From Actinomucor elegans (lineage: Eukaryota; Mucoromycota; Mucoromycetes; Mucorales; Mucoraceae): a stretch of 64,000 bases of DNA. Location: assembly GCA_026027325.1 (NCBI GenBank), contig JAMSLZ010000016.1, positions 558,001 through 622,000 on the forward strand, read 5' to 3'. The position numbers and the translations under genes were made by a program. This document shows, piece after piece, positions 13,501 through 26,043 of the stretch (position 1 is the first letter of the stretch; each line of letters begins with the position of its first letter). The notes below the pieces were generated by a model. The model was not told the DNA's origin. It did no database searches and was given only the letters and a program-made list of their open reading frames with translations.

Positions 13501-13927
13501 CCAAGCGATATGTAAACTAGAATTTTGGTTGCATTTGTTCGTAATTCCTCTTGAATAAAATCAAGATGTTCAATACAGTTCTGAACTATATCTCTCTTGT
13601 CTTTGTCCGTACTTTCTTTCCAAGCTATAAAAAAGACCTGTTAGGATATAATCAAAACATGCATTCTTCTGTATTTTTACGTGGAAAAGTATCGTTGTAT
13701 TCAGTCTCATGTTGCTTCAGCTCGTACTTGACTTCAGAATAGGATATAAACTCATTCACTTGGTCTTCAAACCTCTCAGTCTGGTAATAGTCGTAATCGG
13801 CATGTTGAGGTGGTTTCTATGTTCAATTGTTAGCTGGCTGTTATAGCTATTTAAACAATACGATATTTACATTATTTTTTCCATTATAAAAGCTTTTGAT
13901 TTGCTCCGCATTGACAGTTTCCAGCAT
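10546..13927 (-). CDS. FAR11: STRIPAK component FAR11/STRIP (N1221 domain)
   Basis: Eleven exons (13927-13871, 13816-13681, 13624-13502, 13444-13294, 13235-13049, 12998-12140, 12083-11954, 11904-11727, 11677-11572, 11517-11414, 11361-10546) give 948 residues. The N-terminal N1221-type block contains YYQTERFEDQVNEFISYSE. The C-terminal half has the Far11 signature around RNLFWSINLLRVLQMLTKKK followed by VGHPTMDLYVLKNL. FAR11/STRIP proteins are scaffolds of the STRIPAK phosphatase-kinase complex at the nuclear envelope and ER, linked to cell fusion, cytokinesis and TORC2 signalling in fungi. Low-complexity Gln-rich and Asp-rich stretches occur at about 12640 and 11050. Intron 7 (11953-11905) has an unusual GTTGGT donor. 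The gene is divergent from CAF-1 with about 178 bp between start codons. Confidence 0.9.
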
Positions 13928-14105
13928 GTTGGAACAAGTTTATAACAAAACTGTGTGTTTGGCTGGAAGCTTTATAAAAGAATCAGCGGAGTCCTGTTAG
14001 TGACTGCTGCCGCGTCCTAAAGTTGTTGGAGACACGCGCGCAACCTAAATCTTGATTTCTTTTCTTTAACAAATACTCCTCGCATACACCCCCAAAATAT
14101 ACAAG
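13928..14105. promoter_or_regulatory. Short bidirectional promoter between FAR11 and CAF-1 large subunit
   Basis: Only 178 bp separate the two divergent start codons. The segment contains a GC-richer patch (around 14005-14042, with CGCGCGCAAC) unlike the surrounding AT-rich DNA, and a pyrimidine-rich leader toward the + gene. Control of both genes from this segment is inferred from geometry. Confidence 0.6.
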
Positions 14106-16778
14106 ATGAATATGGACTTGTCAAATGAGGGTGCTAATGCAGAAAACGCACCTATAAGCTTTATTTCAGACAAAATGCAAACTTGTAAGTTCGATGCTTA
14201 TAGTTTATCTCGAGAAAACTAACTGGTACATTCAGTACAAGTACCTGACACTCGACCCACCACCCAACAAACTTGCGAATACTTTAAAGATGGCAAATTG
14301 CACTTTTTAGAGCCCAAGTTGAGAGCCGAAAACCACCCCGGTGTTGCAGAAAGTATAGTATCCTTACTTTGCTATCACACAAAATAGACTCATACTTGCT
14401 TAATAGAATCCAGAGTGTTTAGACAGTTCAGAATGCAAATAGAAATGACACCACATTTATATCAGCAATCGGTAGAAATACCGCCTATTTATTTAGATTT
14501 GATTGCCGCCCTTGTTCAAGATAGTGATGAGCCTTGTACGGTACTGACAAGTCGCATTAATGAGATCTTATCACCCTTCTTGAGAAACGAACAGTGTAGG
14601 ACACTTTAAAATGACTATATATCAGCACTAACTTATCTTACAGTTGTTCCCAGATTTGATCAAGCAATAGAAAAGGCAATCAAGCAAGTAGCACGAAAAG
14701 TGACTTATGGGTTAAAACAAGAAGTGTATGCGCAGATCGAACATACTGCACCCAAAATACCATGGGTAGGTATCTTTAGTTGCTATCATACAAGATACTT
14801 ATATATTTTTTTTCTTCGCAAAGCACTTACATATCATTCGATGGGAGGTGGATAGACTAGATTTGTTTCCAGAGGATATGCAGCAGGCTGTCATTCTTAG
14901 AAGGACTGCTAGACAAAATGTAACGACTAAATACAATATAAAATAAGCCATCACTAATACAAACGACAGATGACCGAGGTATTCTCGACGTTCATCCATT
15001 CTTTGCCAGCAAACGAAAGATCAGCCATTGTAAATACAAAGCATCGACGACCGCCATTGGTATTCAAGGAAGCTGCTTTTGTAAGTTGATTATTGATGGC
15101 TGTTATTTTGATCTAATGATGCTCTAGCCCGCGGATATTCGATTCAAACAGTCAGCAGAAACTGAACAAGACAAGTTAAGGAAAGAAGAAGAGAAAAAAA
15201 AGAAGGAAGAAGAAAAGAAACAACAAGACGAAGAAAAAAAGCAACGCGAAGAGGAAAAGAGAAAGCAGCGTGAAGAAGAAAAGAAACAGCGCGAAGAAGA
15301 AAAAAGATTACGTGAAGAGGAAAAAAGAAAGCGCGAAGAAGAAAAGAAAAAGAAAGAGCAGGTAGCCGTTTATTACCAAGGAAGAAAAAAAAATGTTAAT
15401 GCTTTATCCATAGTCCCAATTACGTCTTACCTCTCTATTCACCAAATCAACTGCGCCATTATGCACATCACACCGTGTTGAAAAATCATTGGAGCCAGTA
15501 AAACCTACCTTATTCCCCTCATTTTATATCAAAGACCATGTCACTGTCTCTGATATCAACCAATGTACTCATAAATATAAAAGCAGTTACCAAGATTTTA
15601 AAAAGGCCATCCAATCTAGCACAGCAGATCTTGATGTTGGAACTTTTTTGTCAGACATTGCACCCGAATCAAGGCGTAAACGGGGCGTATCTACGTTTGT
15701 GGATATACGCACTTTGCTACTGCCTGGATCTGCTGATATTATGCACGTACCCAATGTTCGGCTTGCGCTTCGTATGAAGCTATTACAATTTCATGAAGAT
15801 GTAAGACCAGCTTATTATGGAACCTGCACTAAACGTAGTCGTATTGTCAGCGGTCGAAAGCCTTTTGCGAAAGATATAGAAAAGTTGGACTATGACGTGG
15901 ATTCAGAAGCAGAGTGGGAGCCTGAAGGCGAAGGCGAAGACATTCATAGTGGCGATGAAGACGATGACGATCCAAATACTGATATGATTGATCCAGAGGA
16001 TGTGAGTCGACTTAATTTCCTAGTAATGTTAGTTTATTGACCTTGGAGGGATTTTTTTTTTTTTTTTTTTGCCAGGCCGGTTGGCTTGTACCTGAAGGCT
16101 ATTTATCAGATAGTGAAGGTGTCGAAGAAGATGACGGGCATGATCGAATGATGGGGAAATCACGCTCTCACAATTCGTCAAAGCGTCTTATTATCCGAAA
16201 GATTGTGCTAGGCCCTTTCTTTGAAGGTGAAACTGAAGATGAAGCGCTACGTCCTTTTGAAACTCATTTCTTCAATGGTAATTTTATAATAAGCTAGGTA
16301 TCAACGAAACTAACCATTAGGCTTATAGATATACCATACGAAGGCTATAATCCATTCTATAAAGAGCCTACATCAAGAACACCTGCAGCGTCTACAGCCA
16401 CATCAACCGCAACTACCACAAATCCATCAAATCCGAAAACAGAGTTCACTAATGAGCATAGAGACGCTTTAATAAGTGTAAGTTACCAAATCAAACTGTG
16501 CGTTAAAACTAACTATTCCAACTTGCTCGCGTTTAGGTCATCAATGAGAAACCAAAAGAGTCTATTCCCAATTTGATCACAGAAGCAAAGTCAAACTGGA
16601 TTTTGAAAGACGTGTCAAAGCGCCAGCTTGAAGCTAAAATAAAAAACATTGCAGTCAAAGAGAAACGAGGATCTGATACAGTAAGGCCAAGTTTCTGAAT
16701 AGTTTTCAACCCATAATTAACTTTTAACATTAGAAACCCTCATGGTACATTAAAGACTCTTCCACACCAGCACAATGA
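14106..16778 (+). CDS. CAC1: Chromatin assembly factor 1 large subunit (p150/Cac1)
   Basis: Twelve exons (14106-14184, 14236-14352, 14407-14595, 14644-14765, 14824-14919, 14970-15080, 15128-15361, 15414-16001, 16076-16277, 16329-16477, 16537-16680, 16734-16778) give 691 residues. CAF-1 deposits H3-H4 at replication forks with PCNA. Exon 7 (15170-15361) encodes the highly charged Lys/Glu/Arg (KER) helix. Exon 8 has the conserved MKLLQFHEDVRPAYYGT block, followed by an acidic ED region (15900-16130) and AGWLVPEGYLSD. The C-terminus (SIPNLITEAKSNWILKDVSK to KPSWYIK) fits the DNA-binding winged-helix domain. Intron 8 ends with a run of about 20 T before the acceptor. The order KER, ED, WHD is diagnostic. 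Confidence 0.92.
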
Positions 16779-17264
16779 AATAGCTAACTTATATATTAAC
16801 AACTATATACACCATCTATCTGCATATATTACAATAAAAAAAGCAAGCAAGCATACTGTAGCTATTTAACGGTTTTCACACCGACACTTCAAATTAATTC
16901 AAGGGATGAAAAGTATAGTTTATTCGAATTTCATTGCCTGCACTTTAAAACAAACGTTGTGATAGAAGCAGCGGCTTATTCAGAGCATGAATTGTTTGTC
17001 AGATGCGATATTAAGCCATGTTTGGTTGATAGTTCTATTGGTCATTATTATGATCTAGGTTATCTGAAAGGTATGCACTCTATTCCACTAATAGTTAAAA
17101 TATAAGCACACTTGGTAAAATTTAGCCAGATAATAGCTCTAGTGGATACAGTAGTTCAGTCTGAACATGTACTAGCCAGAACCAGCCGAAAAAATACTGA
17201 AACACCCAGCCTTGGAAAAAACCATAGGGCATATCTACCCAAATTTTCAAAACAACATTATCTT

Positions 17265-17318
<54 letters not shown>

Positions 17319-18591
17319 GAAGACAGTATTTTAAACATATAATCTATTAATAATATAAATGCTGTATATTTGGAGAGAATACACAGGTAACTTTGTTGGA
17401 ATTTATAATAAAATCTTTGGATAAAGGCTATTATGTCTCTAAAAAAGAGCTGAAAGCCGCCTCTTATCAAAGCTAACATGCCACACTACACAAATTATTT
17501 CCTATCTTTTATTCCATTCAATTTTACACAACCTTTGCGAAGAGCCTTTTTTTTATACGAAAAAAATAGATTATTAAATTACTCTGAGTCTTGAGGTGAA
17601 TTTGAAGGCAATTTCAAGATTTTTGATAGGAGGGGAGGACACCTTGAACAATAAAATGTAAAGATCTTTTTCTAGAATAATAAAAATATACTTCAAAGGT
17701 CTTGTTTAGAATATAAAACATGTAGTAAATACCAGTATATAGCTCTATATTTTTGTTGTAATTTTTTCACGTATCAAAATTCTATCTTACTGTAGTAAAA
17801 CTATCACTTTGTAAGAGCCAAATCAAAGTTTAGTGTTTCAAAAATTTGATACGAAAGGTCCCACTCTGGGATAAATTTTTAAGCACATCCGTGGAGTGTA
17901 CCTTTCCCCTTGATTAGTTGGAACATTGAATCCATATTGCAACGTACTGATATATTTCTAGGGCAGCAGTCTTTAAATACAAGATTAAACTGAAATTGGG
18001 AGATGGCGGAAATAGAATGTAAAGGAATGTTTCGCTATTCAACTTTGTTTCTTTCATTTCAAATTATACATTTGTTTTTCTTTTGTGCTCTGTATGCTAG
18101 GATGAGCTGGCCAACAAGTCTGAAAGAGGAATCAGAATTGCCAGCCTATGTGGCCTATTAATTTTTACCAACAAAATGCGTATACTCAGTTTAAAGAAAA
18201 GGCCTTATTTAAGCAGTTTGAATGGCTGCTGTAATGTACGGCTTCGCAAGCTACTAGACACCCCTATATGAGTATATTGTCTCTGAAGTGATGAACATCG
18301 AAACAATCAATGCGTTGTTTCTGACACACACAAAAGAGGAAAGAAAGTATACGTACTAATGGTTCCTGGAAAAAAAAAATCAAGTATTTAAAAGATGCCG
18401 CTTAATGGCAATATTACGTGAAGGCTCTATGTTTTCAATAGAAACAGAGGTGCCCTAGTCCCTTAATATAAGCAACTTGTCATATAACGTCTTTTTTTTT
18501 TTTTTTCAAATAACTGTTTCAAGTGACAAGTAAGGGTTCAATAGCGCTTGCCATGCGCATTTTAGAGTCGTTATTTAATTAATAAGCATTA
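16779..18591. other. Intergenic region between CAF-1 and SKI2 3' ends
   Basis: About 1.8 kb of AT-rich DNA between two convergent genes. It contains a compound (TA)n(GA)n microsatellite at 17265-17316. No supported gene was found; one 54-codon reading frame at 18003 is discussed under rejected items. Confidence 0.6.
17265..17316. repeat. Compound (TA)n(GA)n microsatellite
   Basis: About eleven TA units run directly into about fifteen GA units. Confidence 0.9.
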
Positions 18592-21500
18592 TTAAAAGTA
18601 CTATTGTTGAAAAACAACTTGTAAGTATTTGTTGATAAAATGATGATTATATACTTACCAAACTAGCAGCAAAGACAATGTCACGCTTAATATCCTGTTC
18701 AGCTTGTTCCATCTTTTTATATAGACTTGTATCGCCGACCATACGAGCAGCGCCCATAACTTCACGACATGTTTCATCCAATCGACTAATACATCTGACA
18801 ATCGAGCCTTCCAATACATCTGTCAGATCAGTAATTTGTTTGAAAGCCTATAATACCTTTTATATTAGCTTTCTTTTATGTGTGTGTGTGTGATTACTTT
18901 TGTTTTCAACATACCAATCCTCTTGCCCATTCATATACAACTTCGACCAATCCAAATTGAAGACTATTTGCGTAATCTTCCACCGAAATAGCAAGACCGC
19001 AATCTACTTGTAATTGAGCTATCTTGCGTGCATACTCTAGCACAACTTCTTTTCCTTTAGTGAGCTTGGGTGTTAATCGAGGTTCACTTGCGTTACGTTC
19101 CTGGAATACAAAGCACGATAAAAGAGCCACAACTTCAGCAGGTTCATAATCAGCAAAGACGTTGTCCAATACCAGCTCTGTCAATAACAGTTCATCAGCA
19201 GAATTAATTTCACAAGCAACACGACCCTTCAATTGCACAGTGCCCAGATCATCAATGTAATTCAGCTGTTTTAAAACTTCAATACGTTGATGGTAGTCGG
19301 GAAGCAACTCCAAATTTTGATCAGAGATAGTCATGTTGAGTATGTCAATTTGGTTTGATAATCGTTTATGCGCATGAATCAGGCCATACTATTGAAGAAA
19401 TGAAGTTGAATTAAGGAAGCTCTGCTTCTACGGAATAACAATAAAAAAAAACTTACATGTTCATCAAGTTCAGGGCATTTAGTACACTGGAATTCGGATC
19501 GAAGTTGTTTCACAAGTCTGAGCTTGCTGCTTAACATCTCTTGAAACTCCATATCTTTGATCTTGCTCCAATCATACTCGGCAATACCGCCCTTTTTGAT
19601 ATCTAGACCAAAAGACTCGAGCTCTTGACGCACGCGTACAGTCTCTACTGAGTCTGTACCAGCCATAATAGCATCGACATCAGCTTTGATGGCCAAACGA
19701 GTAACAAACAAGATATCAGGTGCGCCTACTGTAACAACCTCAGTCTTGCCTTCACCATCATCGGGTGCACAAATAGTCGTGATAGGTAAAGGAACAGTTT
19801 CGTCCAAATTGACAGATTGACTGATATCCAAATCCTTGGGCAACAAGACCAAACAATAGAATGAGCGATGCTGAGAATTAGTCGTACTGACAGGCAATGG
19901 TTTCAAGATAACAGCAGGCGCATTACGGTAAATATTGGTATTGATAACGACCAAACGACCTGTTGAAAGCGCTCTATTACCAGCTGGTGTCATACTGATA
20001 AATTGAGCCATCATGGCACGGTTCAGATATACCACTTCGCCACATACATCATAAAACTTTTCAAGGTCAAGTTCACAAATAGCACAATCCAATTGACGAA
20101 GCGCACTACGCTTTTGCTCATTTTCATCGACTAAGCGTTTGGTTTCAGGCAGCAGCTTTTGTGCACTGTTTTCAGAGAAACTGCGTTTGATCATCTCCTC
20201 AACCTTGAGCGCCTCTACGCGCAGCAAGTTCAGGATCATGTTGTAAGTCAATCTGAATTGAGATTCGAGTTTGGTAGGTTTGCCTAAAAGCATGGTAGAA
20301 AGACAAGAGACTTCGGGCGGTTCATCACCTCCAGTAGCGATAATCACAACACCTGTACTATCCAGACCACGACGACCAGCACGACCAGACATTTGGGTGT
20401 ATTCACCAGGAAGTAGATCACGGAAGTTGCGACCATCGTGTTTACGGATACCAGAAAACACGACACAACGAGCAGGCATGTTGACACCCATAGCAAACGT
20501 TTCAGTAGCAAACAAGACCTTGACTAGACCTCTTGCAAACAAAATCTCAACGATTTCTTTAATAATGGGCAAAAGACCACCGTGATGTACTGCAATACCA
20601 CGGCTCAACAAATCACGCATACGCAGGATTTGGGGAAGATACTTGTCTGTGCCACGAAGACGTACCAAACTTCTCTCGATAAAAACGTGGATTTCACTCT
20701 TTTCTAAACTAGTACAAAGATCGGTTTTGGAAAGACCGCTGGCGTATTCTTCACAACGCTTTTTAGAGAAGGTAAAGATGACAACTGGCAAGAGACTCTT
20801 GGTTTTAAGCATGCCAATCAAATGGACAAACAGGTTGCGGTCCTAGAGAAAGGCATTAGCGTACTATAGATAGGATAAAAATGTAGTGTACTTACTGTTT
20901 GCATACTAGATTGGTAACTTCGAGTCATCGGCCTGCTGCCGCCGCGTGTCATTGCACCGCCTCTGCCTCCACGGCCTCCACGAGCATTGGCAGAGACACC
21001 GCTGGATTTGTCGACTTGTTCTTTACGTTTCAGCATAGCATCCTTGGCCTTGTTATAACTAATTCAAAGTTGAATAAACATGCATCATTTTTTTGCTTGA
21101 GAATATATTCGTACCCTATGGTATTCAGCTTGGTTTCATTAGCTCCTACAATCTTGTAAATGTCCTTGTTTGCATAAATGTAATGCTCAAGTGGAACGGG
21201 TCTTTTTAAAGTGCTAATAACATAGATATCCTTTTTCTTGGTACGACTATATGATGAGACGGTATTTAGCAAGTAATCTTCATACAAGAAATTCTTTACA
21301 TACCCCACCCATCCGGCGAATTCCTTGGTGTTTGGAACAGTAGCCGATAACAAGATGATATTGACATGAGCTGGTAACATAATAATGACTTCTTCCCAAA
21401 CAACACCTCTCTATACAAGTTAATTAGAAGCAAATCCCTTTCTTTTTGAAACATAAAACTAAACTAACCTCCAAATCATTCACATAATGTACTTCATCAA

Positions 21501-22107
21501 AAATAACAAACTCTACATCACGAATCAAATCTGCACCACGGTATAACATACTACGCAAAATTTCGGTAGTCATCACCAAGCAACTTGCTTCAGGACGAAT
21601 TTGAACATCACCTGTCAAAATACCGACATCTTCACCAAATGTATGCTTAAAATCACGAAACTTTTGGTTACTAAGCGCTTTGATAGGCGACGTGTAGATA
21701 GCCTTTGTCATATGTTTGGTAGCTAGAGCAATAGCATAATCTGCTACTACAGTTTTACCAGCTGAAGTATGAGCAGCAATAAATACAGAATCTCCAATTT
21801 CCAGATGATATACTGCTTTTTTCTGAAAGATATCCAACTCGAAGGGAAACTAAACAGATTCAAAATCAGCATATCAATGATCAGGTTTGATTCAAACGTT
21901 TTATATATATATATATATACATACCTGCATAGCCATCTCGGGTACAAGGTCATAAAAGTTATCAAAAGGTTCATTGACATTGATTTCATGAGCCCATTCG
22001 CGACGTTTGAGTGTTTCATTGGCAGTTGTAGTGAGTTTCTTAGACACAAGGTCCTTTTGAGGTGGCAAAGTAGTAGGTAATAACGCATCCACTTCCTGGG
22101 GATCTTA

Positions 22108-22141
<34 letters not shown>

Positions 22142-23138
22142 AGCATTGACCACTTGCACATAAAACTTTGTTTTTTAATACCTTTTGTATCTTCTGCATC
22201 ATCTTTCTCGGATAATTCTACTGCGACAGGATCTACAGGAGCTACTTTGATGTTTAAGAAGTCAAAGGTACTATCACTACCGGACATCATCATATCCTCA
22301 ATGCTGAAAACAGTGTCTTTGGTCAACTTTGACGATTCTTTCTTTTCTTCATCTCCTTCAAAAGTCAATCCTCGATCTAATCCAGGCGCAATGGCAGATA
22401 GATCTATATCATCGAAAAGCATGGTTAGATCTGTTATTCATCAAGCCTCCTTCATTTATCATACCTTGTAGATTAATAAAGTCTGTGTCCACATCTACGT
22501 CTACCTCTTCCTCTTCAAGGACAATCTCTTTATCCAAACCCCCTGGTGCAAATGGAAACTGGGATGCTGAACCACGTACAAAGTTCTTGGTTGATCCAAA
22601 GGCTCTTGAGAGACTAGTTGAATTGTTCGAAGCCAAATTGGGATCATCTACAATAACTTCTTTAAAGCCTATGATATCACCATCAAATCCTTTACGCGCT
22701 ATGTCGATGTTGGTACGCGGCTTTGACAGTTGCGAGTAAGCATTAGATACATAGTCTGGTGTTTCTTCCCAGTGTCTAAGTAATAAAAAGATAGGATTAA
22801 TTAATTTTTTAAAAAAAAAGTTTGGATAATACATACTCTTGACATTTACTCAACCAAGAAGTAGGAAAATTGGGATGTGGTGTAAGAAACTTGTGCTCTA
22901 ATTCGTCTTTAATGTCTTGTACTGTCTTTTGCACAGCAGTTGGGATCTAATAAACGGGCAAATGTTTGAACGATCTATTCCAAATAAAAACGCGAAATTC
23001 AATATAAATACCTGCTTGTCAGAGCTTCGTAGCTGAGAAAATATCTCTTCAAGGGCCTCCGAACTTACTACATAAGGCTTTTTAGTACATTGGCCAAGAT
23101 TTAGTTAGATAGTGTTTGAATTTACGAGTATTGTTCAT
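18592..23138 (-). CDS. SKI2: SKI2 RNA helicase of the cytoplasmic SKI-exosome pathway
   Basis: A multi-exon DExH helicase of roughly 1,200 residues. SKI2 with SKI3 and SKI8 feeds mRNA 3' ends into the cytoplasmic exosome. Visible in order: a Ski2-type N-terminal region ([12 protein letters not shown]); motif [14 protein letters not shown] (motif II); SATVPN (motif III); the Gly/Arg-rich insertion arm near 20900-21020; then [10 protein letters not shown] and [12 protein letters not shown] (motifs V and VI); and the C-terminal helical DSHCT domain (19334 down to 18670). The start is placed at 23138 with a 13-nt first exon spliced to 23067, which restores frame. The last exon is only 9 nt (18600-18592), coding Tyr-Phe-stop, so the protein ends ...FAASLYF, a family-like end. 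Introns contain a 30-nt A run (22110-22139) and a TA repeat near 21902. The family call is very firm; the first exon is less so. Confidence 0.93.
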
Positions 23139-23344
23139 GGTTTATAGACAAGTCACGAATAAGCAATTAGAAGTTATAGCCTCAAGCAGGATATGTTTCC
23201 TTCTATTGTTGAAATGCCGAAATCCAATAAAATAGCGCTTGCAATATATTTATGTTCCGTCTGATTTAGCGCGAAGGGACGGAAGGCCTTTGAATCGTTT
23301 GTAATTGGACAACAAACCGAGATAATTTCCAAGAAATATATATA

Positions 23345-23384
<40 letters not shown>

Positions 23385-23784
23385 AAAGCATGCTCTTTCA
23401 AATGAACCGACTTTTGCTTTATGTTTTTATTTCTAGGGTATATACTCAAATGCTCTCAAATTCACCAGCTTTAACACGAGGTCCTCCTAAGAACCATTTG
23501 GTTAGAAGAACGTCTTGTAGTACGTACATTGGCGCAGTTAAAAGGGAAGCGGATCTACTAAAATAGAACTGAGGTCATAGACTTCCCTTGGCGCTGTTAT
23601 TAAAAACCCATTTGCCTATATTCAGTGTGTCGTACAACCAATGATCTTCTCTGTTTTCACAAAACCATAACTAGCCACAGATACCGATTTGCTAGTACAA
23701 GAGCACTATTTAAGGGTAGCTAATGGTTGTTTTTCTTCTTTCTTCTTTCATCTAACAAAACAAAAACAAAAAAATTTAAGAATA
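23139..23784. other. Divergent intergenic region SKI2 / small lipidated protein gene
   Basis: A 646-bp spacer that must hold both promoters. It contains a compound (TA)n(TAA)n microsatellite at 23337-23383. The last 60 bp before 23785 are C/A-rich and T/C-rich, typical of a fungal leader. No gene was seen. Confidence 0.6.
23337..23383. repeat. Compound (TA)n(TAA)n microsatellite
   Basis: About thirteen TA units followed by about seven TAA units. Confidence 0.9.
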
Positions 23785-24155
23785 ATGGGTTGCTGTATAT
23801 CTCATGATAAGGTGAATATCGCATTAAGTAGATATAGAAAATAAAACTAACATTGCATGTATTGCAGATCAATACAATTGAAGTAGTATTGGATGAAAAT
23901 GGTGTGGCCCGACGTGTTGCAGCTGGCCAAGGTACACATGTAATCAGAACGTTCCCAGACAAGGAAACAAAGATGGAAAGAAAGGCTCCAGTGAAGCCAT
24001 CTGAAGTATCGAATCTGACACGCCCTCAAGCTGCTTACTATCCAAAATGTCAAATGATGACTTCGTGCTTTCCGTCTAACAAAAGAGTGCATCCGAACAA
24101 TAACATTATCACTAAAGAACAAGAGCTTGAAGAAAAAAAGAAGACTGTATCATAA
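23785..24155 (+). CDS. Small conserved-looking protein with N-terminal MGCC lipidation signal
   Basis: Two exons (23785-23811 and 23868-24155) give 104 residues. The first exon encodes only MGCCISHDK. Gly2 followed by Cys3-Cys4 and Ser6 is a classical N-myristoylation plus dual palmitoylation pattern, so membrane anchoring at the cytosolic face is inferred. The rest is hydrophilic: INTIEVVLDENGVARRVAAG, an RTFPDKETKMERK stretch, several Cys (CQMMTSC) and a charged C-terminal helix (EQELEEKKK). I do not recognise the family. The clean GT-AG intron, A-rich leader and codon quality support a real gene. It lies divergent to SKI2 and convergent with the transporter gene. Confidence 0.75.
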
Positions 24156-24475
24156 CTATTACCTTTTCCCTACCATTATACCTGTCACATATAAATATAT
24201 ATATATATATATATGTAGATACTCCACTCATTACCCTTTACATCTAATCCAAAAAAGTGACTCGAATGCTTCCACATCATTAAAAAGATGAATTCTTTTT
24301 GTATCAATACTGATAAAAACTATAGTTTTTTTTTTTTGCAATAATAATAGTAACAGTTACTGTTAAAAGTAATTTTTGGGCTTAGGTTATCGGCATAGTC
24401 CTTTTGTTTTTGACATTGCTATTTTGGCTTTGCATTGTTACACCCGCAGTAGTATTAATAGGTTTATTTTTTCTA
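24156..24475. other. Convergent 3' spacer, no gene
   Basis: A 320-bp AT-rich spacer between two convergent stop codons, containing a (TA)n run at about 24195-24214 and T-rich tracts suited to 3' ends. Confidence 0.6.
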
Positions 24476-26043
24476 CTAGTCTCTAAGGTTTCTTGTGGAA
24501 TTACTTGTGTTGGCGGTAGATGCATGCAATGGGATCATTTGGTACTGGAGTTTCTCAGGGTTGTTTTTTGATAGTTTGTAATAATTATAGGCAATAATAC
24601 CAACGATCGACACAAGTAACCTTAAAAGCAAAGTCCAGATTAGTTTTAATAACAATCAACTTGCATATACTGACCCTAATACGTTCTTTGGAGTCAACAC
24701 ATCACCATATATCATCACAGACAACATGATCACTACAATCTCTTTACTGATACCCGCAACACTTAAAGTGACAGTGTTGGTATTCTTGATCAAATAAAGC
24801 TCGGCCAATGTCATGGCAAAAGCTATTCAAAGGCATTAGTAAATCATAGTGGTATAGTGTCCAATTCACGCATTACCCAAGAATCCACCAATGGACATTA
24901 ATCCAAATGATTCAATAATATGTGAGATGGTATCAAAGTGCTTTGAGTGCTGAAACTGCTCCATTGGATGCTCGAATGCCAAACTCAAGGTCAGCATAGT
25001 GACAAACATGACCGGACTTAGATAGTACAGTGTGGCTATAGGATTACTGATCCCCATATGTTCATGTTGTAATAATAACTGAGTCATACTCCATCTTAAG
25101 CCTGATACAATTGAAGCAACCAAGACTAGTGAAAACCCCAGTGCATCAAACTTTGTTTCGCCTTCTACTGTCAAAATAACACCAGCCACCATCACTACAA
25201 TAATCGCTACCAACAGGAATCGAGGCCTTTCGAATCCAAACATGAAAGAAAACAAGAGAACCCATATAGGTGTACTTGATTTGACCATGGTATAAAATGA
25301 TAGGGTGATATATACAAGTGCTGCATTGGAGCAGCATATTTCTATTGCGGCTGCCACTCCACAAGGGACCTAAAATGACAAGATAGGTTAGTTTTATTTA
25401 TTTATTCTTTTTAAAAAAAAAACTGATCCAGTGCTTCGTTTGTCGAATAACATACAACTTTAAATAGATAATCGTTTAAGGTGATATTGGTAGAATTGTT
25501 TTTCCATCGGTTTCCTCCTAGCCACATCATGAGCGTCGTAATCACTGCGTGAAGTCCAGCGTGAATAGCACTGACTAGTAGTGGAAAATTGAAATTGAAT
25601 CGATCGCGTCCCATCAAGTTTTTGTTGTACAGTGATAGCGAAGTCGAGAAAAAGTACCACACAAGGATATAAGATATGTTTTTGATGGTATTCTCGTGTT
25701 TAGTAATGTAGTGTGAAGCTACGTCCGACTTGGGGTTGGCGATATGGATAGCAATAGCGCCTTTCTCGGGTAAGGGTGGTATAGGTGATAATAAAAAAGG
25801 GGATCGCATGGGTGTTTCCAGCGATGAATGATAAAAGCGGTTCGCTTCCGTAACATGGATGGTTGCTGGTAAAGAGCCTCTTCGACTGTGCTTCTTTTTT
25901 TGAGTCACTGGTTGTGTGGATATAGATTGCGTTCGACTATGAGGATTCTTTCGAGCGATACTCGCCTTCTGACTACTGCTGCTGTTAATCTTTAATGGCA
26001 TTGTGCCAATTTGATCCCTAATAAACTCATTTTCTATTGTCAT
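24476..26043 (-). CDS. DMT/TPT-family nucleotide-sugar-type transporter (SLC35C2/Ymd8-like)
   Basis: Exon 1 is 26043-25456, exon 2 25369-24877, then 24822 to about 24674, and a last exon ending at 24476 with a TAG. The N-terminal ~120 residues are Ser-rich and basic, probably cytosolic. They are followed by about ten hydrophobic helices. Family-typical stretches include SLYNKNLMG after helix 1, LVYITLSFYTMVKSSTPIWV in the middle and FAMTLAELYLI near the end, characteristic of triose-phosphate/nucleotide-sugar translocators. Such proteins sit in Golgi or ER membranes. The transported substrate cannot be deduced. The third intron begins with GTCAGT. The short tail after the last helix is Asn/Ser/Thr-rich. 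Confidence 0.87.

Noticed and set aside
15170..15361. Lys/Glu repeat stretch considered as a tandem repeat or spurious low-complexity sequence
   Set aside because: It is the in-frame KER helix of CAF-1 p150, bounded by proper introns.
18003..18167. A 54-codon + frame starting MAEIECKGMF with a hydrophobic stretch
   Set aside because: No leader, intron or recognisable family; AT-rich DNA easily gives such frames. Kept only as a note.
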